Shown: positions 60,757 through 64,000 of the stretch, piece by piece
How the letters are laid out: every line of letters begins with the position of its first letter
Position numbering within the stretch: the stretch's first letter is position 1
From: CAKZYD01 sp039814715
Lineage (GTDB): Bacteria > Pseudomonadota > Alphaproteobacteria > Sphingomonadales > CAKZYD01
DNA: 64,000 nt
Assembly: GCA_039814715.1 (NCBI GenBank)
Contig: JBCCAR010000011.1
Coordinates: 1 to 64,000 of the forward strand
Direction of reading: 5' to 3'
Translations under genes and position numbers: made by a program
The notes under the pieces: model-generated
The model's input: only the letters and a program-made list of their open reading frames with translations
Database searches by the model: none
Told to the model about the DNA's origin: nothing

Positions 60757-62247
60757 TTGTTTCTGCGCCCTGCGCTTGTCCTTTGCGCTGCACTTTCAGC
60801 TACTATGTCCAACACAGCTTACGCGCAAGAAGAGGGCGTGGGGGGCGGCATTGGCGGCGCGATTGATACGTTTAACAACGCGGTGTTTACCACCATCGAT
60901 ATTGCTGGTACGTCCGTTGAGCTGATTGTCATTTGGCTGGCAACGCCGATGGTACTGCTCACGCTGTATTTCGGCTTTATCAATTTACGCGGATTTAAAA
61001 TTGCTTGGCAGGTCGTGACTGGCCGCTTTGCCGACCCCAAAGCGCCAGGCGAGGTGAGCCAATTTCAAGCGCTGACGACAGCTTTGTCAGGCACAGTGGG
61101 TTTGGGCAACATTGCGGGCGTCGCGATTGCCATTGGCGCTGGCGGCCCTGGCGCCGCCTTTTGGATGGCGGTGATTGGGTTTTTTGCCATGTCACTGAAG
61201 TTTGCCGAAGTGAGTTTATCCGTCAAATACCGGCGCATCAATCCGGGTGGTTCCGTCTCAGGGGGACCGATGTACTATCTCAGCCGGGGCCTAGCAGCGC
61301 GCGGCTGGCGGCGTGCAGGCATGATTTTAGGATGGTCTTATGCCATCTTTGCGCTGCCCTCCTTGCTCCAGATTGCCCAGGTCAACCAAGCCCATAGCCA
61401 GCTCAGCCTTGTCACAGGCTATTCAGCGCCTTGGACGTTTGGCATCGTAACCGGCATCGCCACTGCGATCGTCATCGTGGGCGGTATTAGCGGCATTGCC
61501 CGGGTGACGTCTAAACTGGTGCCGTTCATGGCCGCTGTCTACTTAGGCGGCGCGTTCTTTATTTTGATCAGCAATGCAAGCGCAGTCCTAGGGGCGATTG
61601 CGCTGATCTTTGAAGAAGCCTTTAACCCGCGCTCAGCTGCTGCGGGCAGTATATCGGCTGTGTTTGTAATTGGCATGCGCCGCGCTGTTTATTCAACTGA
61701 GGCCGGTATCGGCTCCGCCACCATTGCGCATGCAGCGGCAAAAACACATGAACCGGTGTCTGAAGGCATGGTCGCCTTAATGGAACCGTTTATCGATACG
61801 GTCGTGATCTGTTCTATTACCGCGCTCGTGATCGTCGTCACCGGCGTTTATACGGACACCAGCCTAACTGATATTCAGATGACCTCGGCAGCGTTCAATT
61901 CTGTCATCAGTGGATTTGATATTGTGCTGGCGGTGGCCGTCTTACTGTTTGCCTTTTCGACCATCGTCAGCTGGGCCTACTATACGTCAAAAGTCTGGGG
62001 CTTTGTGTTTGGGGAAAGCGCCAGGTCCATCCGCACCTTCCAAGCGATTTATTGCTGCGCGCTAATCCCAGGTGCGGTTTTGAGCATGCAGCAGGTCTTC
62101 GATATTATGGATTCGATCTTTTTCCTCATGGCGGTCCCCAATATCATTGGCGTGTACCTCATGGCAGGGGAGTTAAAAGCCGATCTTCGCAGCTATTTAA
62201 CGCGGTTAAAAGCAGGGAAGATAGCGCTGGCGAAAGCCAAGCAATAA
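60757..62247 (+). CDS. Alanine/sodium symporter (AGCS family)
   Basis: A 496-residue amino-acid:cation symporter of the alanine or glycine:cation symporter family, with about 11 membrane helices. Family marks are TTALSGTVGLGNIAGVAIAI, VSGGPMYYLSRGL and AVYSTEAGIGSATIAHAAA. The TTG start at 60757 follows GGGAGGG by six bases. It gives a hydrophobic leader (MFLRPALVLCAALSATMSNTAYAQ) that looks like a signal peptide before the first helix, not usual for short AGCS proteins. It is expected to import alanine, glycine or a similar amino acid with Na+. Its stop is two bases from that of the convergent EAL protein. Confidence 0.92.
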   Translation: MFLRPALVLCAALSATMSNTAYAQEEGVGGGIGGAIDTFNNAVFTTIDIAGTSVELIVIWLATPMVLLTLYFGFINLRGFKIAWQVVTGRFADPKAPGEVSQFQALTTALSGTVGLGNIAGVAIAIGAGGPGAAFWMAVIGFFAMSLKFAEVSLSVKYRRINPGGSVSGGPMYYLSRGLAARGWRRAGMILGWSYAIFALPSLLQIAQVNQAHSQLSLVTGYSAPWTFGIVTGIATAIVIVGGISGIARVTSKLVPFMAAVYLGGAFFILISNASAVLGAIALIFEEAFNPRSAAAGSISAVFVIGMRRAVYSTEAGIGSATIAHAAAKTHEPVSEGMVALMEPFIDTVVICSITALVIVVTGVYTDTSLTDIQMTSAAFNSVISGFDIVLAVAVLLFAFSTIVSWAYYTSKVWGFVFGESARSIRTFQAIYCCALIPGAVLSMQQVFDIMDSIFFLMAVPNIIGVYLMAGELKADLRSYLTRLKAGKIALAKAKQ

Positions 62248-62249
62248 GT

Positions 62250-64000
62250 CTATCGACCCAGCGCTTTTAACGGCCGCAGCGCCGGGCCCACATCAACGTG
62301 GCTGCCACTCAAATGAAAGGCCAGCGCTTTGTCGATGGGCATTGGCCGGGCAAAGAAATACCCCTGGAAGCAATCGCAGCCCGCATGACGCAGCATGAGA
62401 GCGTGCCCCTCCGTCTCAATGCCTTCCGCAACAACAGTCATGCTGAGCGACTTACCCATCTGGATCATACACTGCACCAGCGCAAGGGCTTCTCGGTCCT
62501 CGCCCAGGCGCTGCACAAAGGACCGATCAATTTTGATTTTGTTGAATTTGAGCGTCTGCAGATAAGCGAGGGAGGAATACCCCGTCCCAAAATCATCAAG
62601 CGCAAGCTGAACCCCAATAGCCTGCAGCGCTTTAATCTGACTTTCAATCTGCTCTTGGTCTTCCAGCACCAGCGATTCTGTCACTTCGAGCTCCAACCGC
62701 CGCGGGTCAAAATCAAATTCTATCAACGCCGACTTCAGCCGCTGCGAGAATTGCGGATCGATAAACTGGCTGGGCGAGACGTTTATAGAAGCAAGCAAAT
62801 CTGGATAACCGCTCAAGTCAGACATGACCTGGCGCAAGACCCATTCGCCTAGGTCTAGAATATCCCCCGTTTGCTCCGCAGCAGGAATGAACACATCGGG
62901 CGGGATCATGCCAAGTTCGCTGTGATGCCAACGACACAGCGCTTCAAAGCCTAACGTCTTGCCATTTTTGCTGTTCACCACAGGCTGATAGGCAATGCTT
63001 AAATCATCATTTTGGATCGCCGCGCGCAGGTCTTGCTCAATTTGGATTTGTCGCTGGGCGTCGGCTTCCAGTTGTGGGTCAAAATGGCAAACCGTTTGAC
63101 CTGGCATAGTCTTCGCTTCGCGCCGCGCCATATCAGCGCGCCGCAGCAGTGTGTTGCCATCCATGCCGTCGTCGGGCCAAAGCGCTGTTCCAGCATGAAT
63201 TTGGATCGACAGCATATGGCCCGAGACCACTTGCTGCCCATTCATAATGGCTGAAATATCGTGCAAGACACTGTAGGGATCATCCTCAGGCACGGGCACG
63301 AGAAGTAAATATTCATCCCCTGACAAGCGTCCAACAATCGCCCGCGCGCCAGCGACGCCTGCCATCCTATCGGCGGTTTCGGCAAGCAAGGTGTCACCAA
63401 CCTTATCACCATGGATCGCATTAATGGACTTAAAGCGCGCGATATCAGCTACGATGACCAGTAGCTTCTCCCCTTTCGCGCAAAGAACATTGAAGTCTTG
63501 TTGCAAGGTACGCTGCAAGGAGGCTCTGTTAGGAAAGCCAGTCAACGTATCTGTAAAGGCAATGCGCCGGGCTTCGGCCTCGCTGCGCTTAAGCTTGCGT
63601 TGCCGCTCGCGCTGGGCCGTCACATCATTGAGAGAAACAACGGCGCCGGTGATCACATCGTCATCGCCGCAGATAAAGTTCGCATTGGCTTCAAAAACAC
63701 TTAAGCCGCCCCCCTGCGCAGCCGGAACAAGCAATTCCTGGTGGCTTACGATCTCACCTTTAAGCGCTTTGCGCAGTGGCAGCGCTTCTATATCAAGCGG
63801 GGTGACCCCGTCTTGCTCCACGAATTTGAGCTTATCAAGCTGCGGCCTGCCGTTTGCTTTGGATGGATGAACGATATCAAACATCTCGGCAACCCGGCGG
63901 TTGGTGAACGTCATATGCCCCGCCGCATCGCAAGCAATGATCGCTTCATTCACATTGTCTAAGACCGCGTCCAGCGCAGCATTGCGTTGATCGGCGAGCA
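62250..64000 (-). CDS. PAS-GGDEF-EAL cyclic-di-GMP protein (5' end beyond window)
   Basis: The frame stays open to the right edge, so the N terminus is missing. In order it shows a PAS sensor (LDAVLDNVNEAIIACDAAGH onward), a GGDEF domain and an EAL domain. The GGDEF motif reads GRLSGDEYLLL, SGDEY in place of GGDEF, and may be weak or inactive. The EAL catalytic set is intact: FEALCRW, SINVSPSQF, LEVTESL, DDFGTGYSSL, KIDRSFV, VAEGIET and QGYFFARPM. It most likely degrades c-di-GMP in response to a PAS-sensed signal. It converges with the AGCS gene. Confidence 0.92.
   Translation of the reverse strand, partial: LADQRNAALDAVLDNVNEAIIACDAAGHMTFTNRRVAEMFDIVHPSKANGRPQLDKLKFVEQDGVTPLDIEALPLRKALKGEIVSHQELLVPAAQGGGLSVFEANANFICGDDDVITGAVVSLNDVTAQRERQRKLKRSEAEARRIAFTDTLTGFPNRASLQRTLQQDFNVLCAKGEKLLVIVADIARFKSINAIHGDKVGDTLLAETADRMAGVAGARAIVGRLSGDEYLLLVPVPEDDPYSVLHDISAIMNGQQVVSGHMLSIQIHAGTALWPDDGMDGNTLLRRADMARREAKTMPGQTVCHFDPQLEADAQRQIQIEQDLRAAIQNDDLSIAYQPVVNSKNGKTLGFEALCRWHHSELGMIPPDVFIPAAEQTGDILDLGEWVLRQVMSDLSGYPDLLASINVSPSQFIDPQFSQRLKSALIEFDFDPRRLELEVTESLVLEDQEQIESQIKALQAIGVQLALDDFGTGYSSLAYLQTLKFNKIKIDRSFVQRLGEDREALALVQCMIQMGKSLSMTVVAEGIETEGHALMLRHAGCDCFQGYFFARPMPIDKALAFHLSGSHVDVGPALRPLKALGR

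Overview
This is a stretch of a moderately GC-rich, densely packed chromosome that fits an alphaproteobacterium, probably a marine, oligotroph-like lineage near the Hyphomonadaceae/Parvularculaceae/Kordiimonadales. That placement is inference. The support is the rnd-lptC-lptA-lptB-rpoN-hpf-ptsN block, dnaN-recF-gyrB without an adjacent dnaA, a DUF2794 gene upstream of fmt-truA, and the protein sequence style. No tRNA, rRNA, insertion sequence, prophage or CRISPR array was seen.

Layout. 1-4 kb: hisI, a Zur/Fur regulator, cysS and two unrelated small loci. 3.8-9 kb: a TetR-controlled RND efflux operon with three identical-pattern operator palindromes in its divergent promoter. 9-13.4 kb: a type I secretion apparatus (TolC, ABC, HlyD) with no visible substrate. 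13.5-18.5 kb: GTP-type PEP carboxykinase, then an Lrp-rocD-arginine-dihydrolase-like module that should turn arginine into ornithine and on to glutamate semialdehyde. 18.5-21.4 kb: a membrane protein, an exported glutathione peroxidase, a photolyase-like protein without the antenna domain, and a tiny Pmp3/YqaE protein. 21.6-28.3 kb: dnaN, recF, gyrB, two small enzymes and infC, the last apparently using an ATA start codon. 28.3-39.8 kb: TraB/GumN, nhaA, DUF1223, an outer-membrane barrel, a four-gene Gld-like ABC operon, a GIN-domain protein, DUF2794, fmt and truA.

39.8-53 kb is the main accessory island: two divergent, tightly overlapping operons around a LysR gene. Leftward run an alpha/beta hydrolase, a cupin, an ornithine-cyclodeaminase-family protein and an isocitrate-lyase/PEP-mutase-family protein. 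Rightward run LysR, a GMC oxidoreductase, an unrecognised 112-residue protein, a methyltransferase with an unfamiliar N-terminal region, an FAD-linked oxidase, an alpha/beta hydrolase, an FAD monooxygenase and a phytanoyl-CoA-dioxygenase-family enzyme. A convergent MFS transporter closes it behind a shared terminator. The set looks like one dedicated pathway for uptake and oxidative processing of an unknown small molecule, and it is the best candidate here for an undescribed system.

53.2-64 kb: RNase D-like nuclease, LPS transport genes, sigma-54, hibernation factor and PtsN. These are followed by the FeS and FAD subunits of a molybdenum hydroxylase without the large subunit, a strongly structured ~330 bp intergenic region, an AGCS amino-acid symporter, and a PAS-GGDEF-EAL protein that runs off the right edge. 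Many convergent gene pairs overlap or abut at their stops, leaving no room for ordinary terminators.
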